Origin: Salvia splendens
Taxonomy: Eukaryota; Streptophyta; Magnoliopsida; Lamiales; Lamiaceae
DNA length: 64,000 nt
Assembly (NCBI RefSeq): GCF_004379255.2
Contig: NC_056035.1
Location: 39,994,773-40,058,772, forward strand
Direction of reading: 5' to 3'
Position numbers and translations under genes: made by a program. Each line of letters begins with the position of its first letter. Within the stretch, counting starts at the first letter, position 1. This document shows, piece by piece, positions 35,833 to 46,926 of the stretch. A model generated the notes under the pieces. It was not told the DNA's origin, made no database searches, and saw only the letters and a program-made list of their open reading frames with translations.

Positions 35833-37275
35833 TTGTTGATCATCCCAGCTACTTTTACTCTCGAGCTCCATTTTGTGTGGGAATCTTTCGTGCGTGTTCT
35901 GAGTCGGCCATATATTCGTGTATTTACGAAACTTTATATTTCCCCTTCAATTTTCTTTTTCGTTTAGATGTTACTTATTTCATTTTAGTTTTCATTGGAG
36001 AGTTATTTATGTTAGAAATGTCTTTGCTGGTGGTTATGGTCTCTCCCTATTGAATCTTTAAATATATTTATTTACAATTTTGTAGTCGATTTGAGGAATT
36101 TTTTTGGGTTTTGAATATAATATGAAATCTCATCTGAAACATCTACAATAATTTATGCATTTTTGAACATTAGCATATCTATCTTCTTTTTTTTGGCCTT
36201 GTGAATATTTTCTTTGCCCATCAGCAATATGCATGTGTGAATTTAATCGAATTGTATAGTTTTAATAACTATTGAGTTTATTTCATGATGAAATACTAAG
36301 AAAACGGAAAAAGAGCGTAAAATTATAAAGTATTGATCATAATTATTTTGTGTGATAAACTATTTAATATTTATTCGTACGCATTAATGGTAAATTTGTG
36401 ATGTTGAAATTAGTAATTTATAATAACTATATAAATTCATTACTAGTAATAAATATTACTCTCTTAATGTCCAACTTATTCATGTTTTTCACGCACTAAA
36501 AAAAAGTTATGGTCTCGAATGATTGGAGTGTTGGTTAAATATTTAAGTAATCATTTATGAAAGATTTTACTACAAAAAAAAAAACTTTATTAATATGAGC
36601 AAATTGAAGGCAACCCTATCCCTATTTTTTTTTAAATGGTTAAATGAATATAAATTTAAAAATGGCGCCATGGAGGAATTGAAATAGAGACCTTTGGCTG
36701 CAGACATTATATAAATTTGAAAATCCGATTCCAAAAATCCTAAACTAAAAAAGTCCAAAAATGTAAACAAATGCCATTATAATTGTTCAACACAAGCTTT
36801 TATATTTCTTTTATAATTATAATATTTTTGTAATATACATAATATTAATTTTGGATTACTTCTTATTTTAAATATTCCATCCATTCCAAACATCATAAAC
36901 TTTTAAAAATCGTTTCATATCATACCAAACCAAAAATCCAAATCAAATTATAAATTTTAATTTTAAATTTTTAAAAATCGTTTCATATCATACCAAACCA
37001 AAAATCCAAATCAAATTATAAATTTTAATTTGGTTCGAATCGAATTTTTAAATTTCAAACATTTTACTCTCTCCTAAAATTATCCCACCTTGGCTACCCA
37101 ATATATTAACTCGATGTAACATATACTTTATTCATTTACTTTTACATAAAATATGATTGTATTAACTAGGAGTATATATATGGGTAGGGGCCTTGTTATG
37201 TTAGTAGTAAACATCCCAAAAAAACAATTTGAAACCCCAAACACGGCCTTGACACCTTGATATTCAGCTGCTCTC
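35833..37275. other. Spacer between the NAP1 copies
   Basis: Presumed 3' UTR of copy A, then AT-rich DNA with a 68-bp tandem duplication at 36901-37036, then the copy B promoter. No gene seen. Confidence 0.55.
36901..37036. repeat. 68-bp tandem duplication (2 copies)
   Basis: 36901-36968 and 36969-37036 are near-identical (TTTTAAAAATCGTTTCATAT...). They lie about 350 bp upstream of NAP1 copy B. Confidence 0.9.
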
Positions 37276-37377
37276 TACAAATACAATCATCTCTTTCACT
37301 CTCCCTCTTTTATCTCTCTAATCAGCATATTCTCGTGCCCGCCGTTTTTAGGTTTTTTGCTTCCGAGCTAGGGTTTT
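37276..37377 (+). promoter_or_regulatory. NAP1 copy B core promoter with altered TATA and one telo-box
   Basis: Aligned with copy A, the TATA position reads TACAAATA (37276-37283). The first telo-box has lost a G (TTTAGGTTTT), while the second is intact as CTAGGGTTTT (37368-37377). The CT-rich leader and CCCGCCGTTT block are conserved. Confidence 0.5.
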
Positions 37378-37388
37378 GGTCGGCGGCA

Positions 37389-39711
37389 ATGGGCAGCAAC
37401 AACAAGGACAGCTTTAACGTCGCTGATCTCGGCTCCGGTGAGTCTAAGCCCTACTTTCAATTTTAATTTATTTGATTTATATATTTTTTTAATTCAATGT
37501 TTATTTTATGTTTATGTGCTGTAGCATTGAACGCGGAGGATAGAGCTGGCCTTGTTAATGCCTTAAAGGTTGGCTGCTTTATATCTGTTGTTAATTGTGG
37601 CTAAGCTTGTTTTTTATTTGTTGATTTTGTTGTTGTTTTGTGTTTGAAGGATAAGCTTCAGGATCTTACTGGCAAGCACTCCGATGTGCTCGAGAATCTT
37701 TCCCCTGATGTGAGGAAACGCGTCGACACACTTAGGGATATTCAGGTATGTTTCTGAATTTAATGCTGATTTCAGATTACTAGTGGAAATTTTGCAAGTT
37801 TATTTGATAATTTAATGATGTAATTGGTTAACTGGTTATTATTAAGATTGGATAACTATGCTGAGTTACTACTGTTTTACTATCTCTCTGAAAACCAAAA
37901 AGATTCTATATATATCTTATATGTATATCTGCTAGTTGGGTTTATGGTTAACATTTTATCTATTGCAGACCTCTATTTTGTTTTATTTTTGTATATGCAA
38001 CTTTGATCATTACTTTTAAACTTTGAAGTCATTGTTGAATAAGTTTTCTGTGTTGAGTGAATTTTTTGACATGAATTGGAGTCAATTTTTCAATGACTTT
38101 TATGATAAAGTTGAATGTCTGATTATGTTTACAGGCACAACATGATGAATTGGAGTCAAAATTTTTCGAAGAGAGAGCAGTACTTGAAGCAAAGTACCAG
38201 AAGCTGTATCAACCTCTTTACACAAAGGTGTGTGTGAATGATAACATAATTTTCTTGACTACAAGACATTTTTTTTTTGTTTTGACACTCATTAACGTTA
38301 ACTATTTGTAGAGATTTGAAATTGTTAATGGCGACGTTGAAGTTGAAGGTGGTGAAACTGAGAAGTCAGACCAAGAGGGTAAGTGTATATTTCCAATATC
38401 TCTATTTTCTCAAAATTGAAATATGTGCTCAAACTTTTAATAATATGCAGAGAAGGGTGTTCCTGATTTTTGGCTTACTGCAATGAAAAATAATGAAGTG
38501 CTTGCTGAAGAGGTTTGTTAAATAATGGATCTTTTTCTTTCTTTTGTTATTGGGATTTGTTCTCCAATTTTCTTGATTATAATTTTCATGTTAATTGTGC
38601 ACAGATTTCTGAGCGTGACGAGGGAGCTCTTAAATTCCTCAAAGATATTAAATGGTTTAGAATAGAGAATCCGAAGGGCTTCAAGCTAGAGTTCTATTTT
38701 GACACTGCCAATCCATACTTCAAGAATGCTGTTCTGACAAAAACTTACCATATGATTGACGAAGATGAACCTATCTTGGAGAAAGCAATTGGGTAAACCT
38801 TTATTCATATTTCAAATATATTTATCTGTTAAAAATGTTCGAAACTCTTATCTGAGATTACATGTTTTAGGACGGAGATTGAGTGGCTTCCAGGAAAATG
38901 TCTGACCCAAAAGATTCTTAAGAAGAAACCAAAGAAAGGATCCAAAAATACGAAGCCGATCACAAAAACGGAACAATGTGAAAGCTTCTTTAACTTCTTC
39001 AGTCCTCCACAGGTTCCCGATGATGATGATGATATTGATGAAGATGCTGTAAGAATGCACTTTCCTGTTACTGAATCACTATCTCACTGTCTGTGCTGTT
39101 TTATTCTTCAAATCACGACAACTTTTTTTTTGTCAGGCTGAAGAGCTCCAAAATCTGATGGAACATGATTATGACATTGGGTGAGTTAAATGAATTTCTT
39201 AGTTAGGATAATTGGTTAAACTTTTTTGCCCAACTACCTATGGTGACTTGTCTAGAAAGTTGTGAAGATTATGTTTCTAGAGCCTAATTTGTGAATTGAT
39301 TCTTATGTATTCCTGGAATTCTTCTATTGTAGGTCTACTATCCGCGACAAAATTATTCCTCATGCTGTATCATGGTTCACGGGAGAGGCTGCACAGGATG
39401 AGTATGGGGATATTGATGACCATGAAGATGATATTGATGAAGATGATGAGGAAGACGAGGACGAGGACGATGATGATGAGGACGATGAAGAAGAAACCAA
39501 GACCAGTAAAAAGGTCAGATAATTCACACATTCATACAATCTGATTATTTAGGCAAAGCATTACTTCTGAGATGATTACAATCTGCTTAATTATATTTCT
39601 TCTGCTTGCAAGCTGATTATTTTACTGATCCGATGTGTTTAGAAAACTGGAAGGGCACCGGCTGGCGAGGGTCCCCAAGGGGAGAGGCCCCCGGAGTGCA
39701 AGCCACAGTAG
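37389..39711 (+). CDS. NAP1: Nucleosome assembly protein 1, copy B (11 exons, 356 aa)
   Basis: Exons 37389-37437, 37525-37568, 37650-37745, 38135-38227, 38312-38378, 38451-38512, 38605-38792, 38871-39048, 39137-39180, 39333-39513 and 39643-39711 join in frame (1071 nt). All introns are GT-AG. Domain content equals copy A: the long helix, [27 protein letters not shown], the basic KKKPKKGSK stretch and an acidic tail. Copy B lacks one Val-Glu unit in exon 5 and has a shorter acidic tail. It ends CKPQ instead of CKQQ; the cysteine four from the end is kept. Exons 6-8 and the introns between them are almost identical to copy A, while introns 3 and 4 and the 3' UTR have diverged. Confidence 0.95.
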
Positions 39712-41574
39712 TTGTTCATCATCCCAGCTGCTTGATTTACTCTCGAGCTACGTTTTGTGTGGGAATCTTTCATGTGCGTTCCGCGTCAACCTTATGCTCG
39801 TGTATTTACAAACATCTTTCCTTTTCCCCTCCAATTTTCTCTTCTTTAGGTGAAAAGTTATTTATTAGTTTTCCTTGGAGAGTGATTAAAGTTAGAATGT
39901 CTTTGAACTTGTCGACTGCTTGATCTGGTCTCCTTATTGAATGGTTTTGGTCTCCCTATTGAATCTTGAAATATATTATTTATTTATATATAATTTTTGT
40001 CGTTGTATTGGGTTTTTTTTTTATGGATTCATGTTGAATATTTATTTGAAAATCTCTACTGAAATGTGTTAATGTAAGCTTCAAAGACATTTTTGAACGT
40101 TTTTCATATTCCTTTTTTGAGGACATGTGGATCTTTTAGTTATTGATCTCTGTATTTGTATTTTGTCCGTAGGCAGTTGTATGTGATTATATTTATTCAA
40201 GTTTTTGAATATGGAGTATGGAGTAATATATTTTTTGGAATAATCAATCAAAAAACTATCTTTTTGAACAATAACGTTCTAAAATTATGGTGTTTGATTT
40301 TTTAAAATTTCAGTTTTTTTGACATGGTATTCTTCATGATAATAATAAATTCTTGATTTGGAACAAATCTAAGGCAAGAAATAGGGGTAATAAGAAACAG
40401 AGTTTCAATTATGGAGCATGGTAAATATAGTAAAAGAAAAGGCGGTTTGGTATCTAAATAAAACCAAATTATATTAATGGAACTAGTGATTTCTATGATA
40501 AATTCGGAGTATAACTAAAATACAAATTTAAGTCCCGGTTATTTATTTATTTATTAATTAACTAGACTCTAGCTGTGGAAGGTATATTATTGATTCTTTT
40601 CTTGTTTTTTCACTTAATCTCCTTTAGATTCTTATTCTTTTCTTTATTCCAACGTCCGGTGTTCATAAACATACTTGATATATTAGGTCTACAAATCTAA
40701 ATGCTCCTAATGTTTTCGAGATTGATGTGCTTATTATTAAGTGTGTGCATAATCTTATTCCAATAATGAGATGTTATATATATAGGTGGTGTTAATAATA
40801 CTAAGATACTAATTTATGATTGAGTTGTGAGATTATTTTAGTTATAGGAGGTTAGCTATGACTAATTATCCCATGATTATTCATCCAGGATTGAGTTGTG
40901 AGATTAAATCTCATGAACCAAACACACTACATATTTAATCCCGAGATACAATCTTGCAAACCGAACACCCCATAGAATACTACTACTATGGATATATAAT
41001 TGTGAATGTGATAACTTATAAAGCTATACCAAAACCAAACTGTTGATTCATATACAAAAGTTCATTGACTAATACATTTCTTATTGAATGTTGAAGTTAA
41101 TTGAGCATAAGTTTATTTAACCTTACGAACTGGAATATTAGTCATTGACTCCATGTCCAAATCACATGCTTATGTGTACATAAAAAAATAAATTTAAATA
41201 ATCACACACATACACACACACACACACGTATAATATTATATCATAGTTGCATTTGCTTGAATTTTTTATATGACTAATGAGTTCACAATCTAAAGGGATG
41301 TTCTATTTTATACCAGCACACACATGATTAGGTTGCCCAACTTATTACAAAGCATCCAGCTAGCAACTTTTCTTTCGTTGAAAATGTTGAATTTTAGGAG
41401 ATTATGAAGAAAGATCAAAGAAAATTCCTGGAAATATTGAGGACCATAAATTTTCAATTAATGTGATCCCACAAGCCACTTTTCTTCACAAGAATTTTAA
41501 TCCATGCGACTATTAATTGATGGATGCATCTACCAAATAGTGAACATTCGATATATAGGATGTTTTCTTGATAC
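39712..41574. other. Intergenic region left of the Copia element
   Basis: Starts with the 3' UTR of NAP1 copy B and continues as AT-rich DNA. It holds a MITE candidate at 40785-40971 and a (CA)n run near 41209-41227. No gene seen. Confidence 0.55.
40785..40971. mobile_element. Possible MITE
   Basis: Begins GGTGGTGTTAATAATAC and, read from the right, GGGGTGTTCGGTTTGC, with ATA on each side. It contains two copies of GATTGAGTTGTGAGATT and an AGATTAAATCT palindrome. Ends are only partly complementary, so the call is weak. Confidence 0.35.
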
Positions 41575-41579
41575 TTCAT

Positions 41580-42155
41580 TGTGAAAGTGTGTCCATGCAA
41601 ACTACTGGAGCTCGGCTTCTGAGCTCGGAAATGAAGCTCGGCTTTGAGTCCGGTTGTGATCGAGTGGTGGAGCCTCGGCAGCTCCGAGAAGAGATCAAGA
41701 AATAAAGCTCGGCTTTGAGCTAGCCGAGAAAGGCAGTTCGGTTGATAACCGAGAAAGGCAGTTCGGTTGATAGCCGAGAAATGCAGTTCGGTTGCTAACC
41801 AAGAATGGCAGTTCGGTTTTAGCCGAGCAGCGGTTATAACTAACTTTGGGAAATAGAGTTAGTTGGATTTTATTTCTTGATTGCATCTTGTATAAATAGC
41901 TCGATAGAGCTCAGTAGTGAGAGACGCAGAACACAGATTACACACACAATTAGAAGAGAATTCTTGCACTAGCTAGCGTTTGCTTAGAGTGATAGATTGT
42001 GAGTGTGAAGTTCTTGTATTGAGAGTTCCATCAATAAGATTCCGGTCATCTTCTCCGTGGACGTAGGTGGATTATCACCGAACCACGTTATATCGTTTGC
42101 GTGCTTTATTTCCTCGTTCGTGCGTGTGTGAGATCGGCGGTATCACGACCCAACA
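41580..42155 (+). repeat. 5' LTR of the Copia element (576 bp)
   Basis: Contains four 25-bp repeats built on GAGAAAGGCAGTTCGGTTGA (41723-41822) upstream of a TATAAATA box (41891-41898). Such repeats just before the TATA box act as enhancers in other plant Copia LTRs; that role is inferred here. The 3' portion includes CCGTGGACGTAGGT and GAACCACGTT. Confidence 0.95.
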
Positions 42156-42157
42156 AG

Positions 42158-42175
42158 TGGCGCCGTCTGTGGGAA
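42158..42175 (+). other. Primer-binding site of the Copia element
   Basis: TGGCGCCGTCTGTGGGAA, two bases after the 5' LTR. Identical over 18 nt to that of the Gypsy element at 18069-18086. Not the TGGTATCAGAGC (initiator Met) site common in Copia elements. Confidence 0.8.
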
Positions 42176-42278
42176 GACTTCCACGATTTGCCGATTGATT
42201 GGTTTCTGGGTGAGTTCGTGTCTAGAGGTTCCGTTGTATAAGCTGATCTTGGCGATTGCCCACCGCTCGTTTTGAGAA

Positions 42279-45200
42279 ATGTCTACAGCCAAGTTCGAGG
42301 TGGAAAAGTTCACCGGGAGAAACGATTTTGGGCTGTGGAGGCTGAAGATGAAGGCCATCTTGATGCAGCAAGGCCTATGGGATATCTTGAAGAATGAAGG
42401 TGACGCTAAAGAAGGCAAACCTGATGCTGATGAAAAGGAGAAGCAAAGGCTTCAAGATATGCAGTATAAGGCTTATAGCACCCTGATCTTGAACCTCACG
42501 GACAGGGTGCTAAGGGAAGTTTCCAAGGAGGAGACGGCTGCAGGAGTATGGGGGAAACTTGAGTCATTGTACATGACCAAGTCTCTGGCGAACCGGTTAC
42601 ATTTGAAGCAAAGGCTTCTTGCTTTCAAGTTTTCAGATGGGAAGAGCATTTCTGAACAGCTCGAGGAGTTTGGGAAATGCATAGATGATCTTGAGAATAT
42701 CGATGAGGTCATTAAAGATGAGGATAAGGCATTGATGTTGCTCAATTCCCTGCCTAAAAGTTATGAGCACTTCAAGGATGCAGTGCTTCTTGGAAGAGAA
42801 ACCAAGGTCACCTATGAAGAGATTCATTCTGCATTGAAGATGAAGGAATCGCAGAAGGCTAATAACAAACAAACTGATCCAGTAGCTGAGAGTCTGCATG
42901 TGAAAAATAATCAGAATAAAAGGGGTTCCAAGAAGAAGTTCCAGAAGAAGGAAGAAGGTGGAGTATGGAAGGAGAAGAGAAGCTGTCACTACTGTAAGAA
43001 ACCGGGCCATTTAAAGAAGCATTGTTTTGCTTGGAAGAGGAAACAAGAGCAAGAAAAGGCTGGGAACATAGAGACTGCTGATCTGGCTCAGGATGTTGAA
43101 GATAATGAAGCTTTGAATATCCACTCAGGGGCCAAGATTGAAGAATGCTGGATCATGGATTCAGGGTGCTCCTTCCACATTTGCTCACACAAATCTTGGT
43201 TCCAAGAATTATCAGCTTGGGAAGGATCAGTGATGCTAGGAAATGATCAAGTGTGCAATGTCAAGGGCATTGGGAACATCAGATTGAGGATGAAGGATGG
43301 GAGTATGAAGACTCTCACAGAAGTCAGATTCATTCCTCAAATCAAGAGAAATTTAATATCTCTTGGAATGCTAGAGTCAAAAGGGTGCAGATTCAACTCT
43401 GGTGATGGGATCCTCACAGTAACAAAAGGCACCAGAATTGTGATGGAGGCCCAGAGAAAGAACAGCCTATACTATTTGCTGGGTGAAACCGTGGTTGATG
43501 CTGTGAATCTTGCCCAGACAGAAGACCTGCATCTATGGCATGCCAGGCTTGGACATGTGGGTGAGAAAGGCATAAGAGAGCTGGCTAAACAAGGAGTGAT
43601 GAAGTTAAGTGCATCAGACAGCCTAAAGAAATGTGAATCTTGCATTCTAGGAAAGGCAAAGAAGCTGCCATTTTCTGGTGGGAAACACACTTCATCAGCC
43701 CCATTTGTGTATGCCCACAGTGACTTGTGGGGGCCATCCCAAACTGAATCCATAGGTGGAGGTAAGTATTTCATCTCCATCATAGATGATTACTCAAGAA
43801 AAGTGTGGATTTACATTCTAAGAGAGAAGTCCCAAGCTTTTGAAAAATTTAGAGAATGGCATGCTAGATATGAGAATGAAAAGGGCTCAGTGCTTAAATA
43901 TCTAAGGACTGATAATGGCATGGAGTTTCTGTCTGCGGAGTTTGATAGTTTCTGTAAGGTGAAAGGGATAAGAAGGCATAGGACCGTGCCAAGAAATCCT
44001 CAACAGAACGGGCTGGCAGAAAGAATGAATAGGACATTGCTAGAAAGGGTGAGGTGCATGCTATTCTACTCTGGAATGCCAAAGAGATTCTGGGCAGAGG
44101 CTGTCTCTACTGCAGCTAATCTGATCAATAAGTGTCCATCATCTGCTATATCCAATGAGACCCCAGATCAAAGATGGTATGGAAGCCTAGGTGATTACTC
44201 AGCCTTGAAGGTGTTTGGGTGTGCTGCTTATGCACACATTAAGCAGAGTAAATTGGAGCCAAGGGCAAAGAAATGTGTGTTGTTGGGATACCAAGATGGG
44301 GTAAAAGGATACAGATTGTGGAATTTGGATAGAGAAGGCAGAAATATCATTGTGAGCAGAGATGTGACATTCAATGAAGAGGAGATGCCATTTAAAGATG
44401 ATGGGAAGCCCTCTGGTGGTGGCAGTAGCTCTGAAATGCAAAACCTTGAGTTTGGTGGAGAATCTGCTGGAACAGACACTGATGAGGATGTTGTGATCAC
44501 AGGAAATCAAGAAGAAGGTGGAGCAACTAGCTCTCAACATACTCAGAACACAGGTGAGCAGGAGTCACCAGTGCAGCAGGCTGCTGCAGCTCAAAGGGCC
44601 AGAAGAAATCCAAGAAGAAATGCAGGCCTACCTAGCAGATTCTCAGATTATGACATGAGCTTCTTTGCTCTATGTGTAGCAGAAGTACTCATGTTTTCAG
44701 AACCCTCAACCTATGAAGAAGCCATGAGTTGCAAGGAAAGTCAGAAATGGATCAAGGCCATGGAAGAAGAAATAGAGTCCTTGCTGAAAAATGGGACTTG
44801 GATTTTGGTGACTGATCCAGGGACTCAGAAGCTGATCAGTTGCAAATGGCTGTTTAAGAAGAAAGTAGAGGTGGGGGAAGTTGAAAGCATACGGTTTAAG
44901 GCAAGGCTGGTTGCTAGAGGATTCACACAAGTAGAGGGTATTGACTACACAGAGGTGTTCTCTCCAGTGGTGAAGCACACTTCCATTCGGATCTTATTGG
45001 CCATGACTGCTCATTTCAACTGGGAGCTGCATCAACTTGATGTGAAGACAGCATTTTTGCATGGAGATCTAGAGGAAACGATCTATATGATGCAGCCTAA
45101 GGGTTTTGAGAAGCCGGGAGAAGAAAAGAAAGTTTGCTTGTTAAAGAAAAGCCTATATGGGCTCAAGCAAAGCAGCCGGCAGTGGAACAAGAAGTTTCAT

Positions 45201-46277
45201 GAGCAGATGGAATTGATGGCATTTGAGAGATCCAGTTTTGATAGCTGCGTGTATGTCAAGAGAAGTGGAAATCTAATACTGGCCTATCTACTGCTGTATG
45301 TGGATGATATTCTGCTGGCAGGATCAAGCAAAAGTGAGCTGCTGTCTGTCAAGGAGGAGTTGAAGCAGAGATTTGATATGAAAGATCTTGGGGAAGCCAA
45401 GAGAATCTTGGGTATGGATATTGTCAGGAACAGAAAGAAGAAAGAACTGAAATTGGTTCAGGCTGATTATATCAGAAAGGTGGTAGAAAAATACCAGGTA
45501 AGGAGTGAAAAGTCAGTATCCACTCCATTGGCTAGCTGCTTCAAACTCAGTAAAGAACAGATGCCAAAGACAGCTGAAGATAGAGAAGAGATGAGCAGGA
45601 TACCCTATGCAAATATAGTGGGAAGTGTGATGTACTTGATGATATGTACAAGGCCGGATGTGGCTCATGCCATAAGCGTTGCAAGCAGATATATGGCTGA
45701 TCCAGGTAGGGATCACTGGGCAGCACTAAAGTGGATTCTGAAATATCTGAAAGGGTCTGTCATGGTTGGCTTGAAGTTTGGTGGTGGAGTTTGGTCTGAG
45801 GAGAGGGAAGTCCTAGAAGGATTCTGTGACTCGGATTATGCGGCTAACTTAGACAACAGAAAGTCTCAGAGTGGTTACATCTTCACACTATATGGCACAG
45901 CAATCAGCTGGAAATCAAATTTGCAGTCTGTGGTTGCACTGTCCACAACCGAAGCTGAGTATATTTCTCTGACTGAGGCTGCAAAGGAAGGAAAATGGTT
46001 GCAAGGAATCTTGGAAGATTTAGGAATGAAGCTGGGAGCAGTGAAGATTAACTGTGACAGCAACTCGGCTATATGTTTAGCAAAACATCAAATGTTCCAT
46101 GAGAGGTCGAAGCATATAGATGTGAGGAGACACTTCATCAGAGATGAGATTCAAAGTGGAAAGATCAATGTGGTGAAAGTTCCTACCGAAGAAAATGCAT
46201 CAGACATGTTGACAAAATCTCTGCCAACTTCGAAATTCAAACATTGTTTGAAGTTGGTTGAGATTGTGGAGTGTTGA
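42279..46277 (+). CDS. Copia Gag-Pol polyprotein, intact (1332 aa)
   Basis: A single open frame from ATG 42279 (MSTAKFEVEKFTGRNDFGLW). Gag of the UBN2 type occupies roughly 1-230, followed by a zinc knuckle CHYCKKPGHLKKHC (C236, C239, H244, C249). The aspartic protease has DSG at 294-296. A GAG-pre-integrase part (LHLWHARLGH, about 417-426) precedes the integrase, whose catalytic triad D482, D545 and E581 has the D-35-E spacing. Reverse transcriptase shows QLDVKTAFLHGDL and YVDD (1007-1010). RNase H has CDSDYAANLDNRKSQSGY, the TEAEY motif (E1225, E1227) and NCDSNSAI near 1260. No stop, frameshift or missing catalytic residue was seen. All domains in one frame is normal for Copia. Confidence 0.97.
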   Translation: MSTAKFEVEKFTGRNDFGLWRLKMKAILMQQGLWDILKNEGDAKEGKPDADEKEKQRLQDMQYKAYSTLILNLTDRVLREVSKEETAAGVWGKLESLYMTKSLANRLHLKQRLLAFKFSDGKSISEQLEEFGKCIDDLENIDEVIKDEDKALMLLNSLPKSYEHFKDAVLLGRETKVTYEEIHSALKMKESQKANNKQTDPVAESLHVKNNQNKRGSKKKFQKKEEGGVWKEKRSCHYCKKPGHLKKHCFAWKRKQEQEKAGNIETADLAQDVEDNEALNIHSGAKIEECWIMDSGCSFHICSHKSWFQELSAWEGSVMLGNDQVCNVKGIGNIRLRMKDGSMKTLTEVRFIPQIKRNLISLGMLESKGCRFNSGDGILTVTKGTRIVMEAQRKNSLYYLLGETVVDAVNLAQTEDLHLWHARLGHVGEKGIRELAKQGVMKLSASDSLKKCESCILGKAKKLPFSGGKHTSSAPFVYAHSDLWGPSQTESIGGGKYFISIIDDYSRKVWIYILREKSQAFEKFREWHARYENEKGSVLKYLRTDNGMEFLSAEFDSFCKVKGIRRHRTVPRNPQQNGLAERMNRTLLERVRCMLFYSGMPKRFWAEAVSTAANLINKCPSSAISNETPDQRWYGSLGDYSALKVFGCAAYAHIKQSKLEPRAKKCVLLGYQDGVKGYRLWNLDREGRNIIVSRDVTFNEEEMPFKDDGKPSGGGSSSEMQNLEFGGESAGTDTDEDVVITGNQEEGGATSSQHTQNTGEQESPVQQAAAAQRARRNPRRNAGLPSRFSDYDMSFFALCVAEVLMFSEPSTYEEAMSCKESQKWIKAMEEEIESLLKNGTWILVTDPGTQKLISCKWLFKKKVEVGEVESIRFKARLVARGFTQVEGIDYTEVFSPVVKHTSIRILLAMTAHFNWELHQLDVKTAFLHGDLEETIYMMQPKGFEKPGEEKKVCLLKKSLYGLKQSSRQWNKKFHEQMELMAFERSSFDSCVYVKRSGNLILAYLLLYVDDILLAGSSKSELLSVKEELKQRFDMKDLGEAKRILGMDIVRNRKKKELKLVQADYIRKVVEKYQVRSEKSVSTPLASCFKLSKEQMPKTAEDREEMSRIPYANIVGSVMYLMICTRPDVAHAISVASRYMADPGRDHWAALKWILKYLKGSVMVGLKFGGGVWSEEREVLEGFCDSDYAANLDNRKSQSGYIFTLYGTAISWKSNLQSVVALSTTEAEYISLTEAAKEGKWLQGILEDLGMKLGAVKINCDSNSAICLAKHQMFHERSKHIDVRRHFIRDEIQSGKINVVKVPTEENASDMLTKSLPTSKFKHCLKLVEIVEC

Positions 46278-46345
46278 AGCTTGTAACAAGGATTGAGAAG
46301 GGAATCCAGATATTGATGGAGTTTTGCAAGGACAAGGTGGAGATT

Positions 46346-46921
46346 TGTGAAAGTGTGTCCATGCAAACTACTGGAGCTCGGCTTCTGAGCTCGGAAATGA
46401 AGCTCGGCTTTGAGTCCGGTTGTGATCGAGTGGTGGAGCCTCGGCAGCTCCGAGAAGAGATCAAGAAATAAAGCTCGGCTTTGAGCTAGCCGAGAAAGGC
46501 AGTTCGGTTGATAACCGAGAAAGGCAGTTCGGTTGATAGCCGAGAAATGCAGTTCGGTTGCTAACCAAGAATGGCAGTTCGGTTTTAGCCGAGCAGCGGT
46601 TATAACTAACTTTGGGAAATAGAGTTAGTTGGATTTTATTTCTTGATTGCATCTTGTATAAATAGCTCGATAGAGCTCAGTAGTGAGAGACGCAGAACAC
46701 AGATTACACACACAATTAGAAGAGAATTCTTGCACTAGCTAGCGTTTGCTTAGAGTGATAGATTGTGAGTGTGAAGTTCTTGTATTGAGAGTTCCATCAA
46801 TAAGATTCCGGTCATCTTCTCCGTGGACGTAGGTGGATTATCACCGAACCACGTTATATCGTTTGCGTGCTTTATTTCCTCGTTCGTGCGTGTGTGAGAT
46901 CGGCGGTATCACGACCCAACA
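46346..46921 (+). repeat. 3' LTR of the Copia element (576 bp)
   Basis: Same length as the 5' LTR and identical as far as can be read. TATAAATA at 46657-46664. The 3' end of a transcript would be set here. Confidence 0.95.
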
Positions 46922-46926
46922 TTCAT

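Larger units (their letters stand above)
41580..46921 (+). mobile_element. Complete Ty1/Copia LTR retrotransposon
   Basis: 5342 bp, flanked by the exact duplication TTCAT (41575-41579, 46922-46926). The two 576-bp LTRs (TG...CA) read as identical throughout. Next to the 5' LTR is the primer-binding site at 42158-42175; a purine-rich GACAAGGTGGAGATT precedes the 3' LTR. One uninterrupted polyprotein frame carries every domain in Copia order (gag, protease, integrase, reverse transcriptase, RNase H). It appears autonomous and very recently inserted. It resembles TNT1-94-type pol proteins, which places it near the Tork lineage by inference. Confidence 0.96.
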
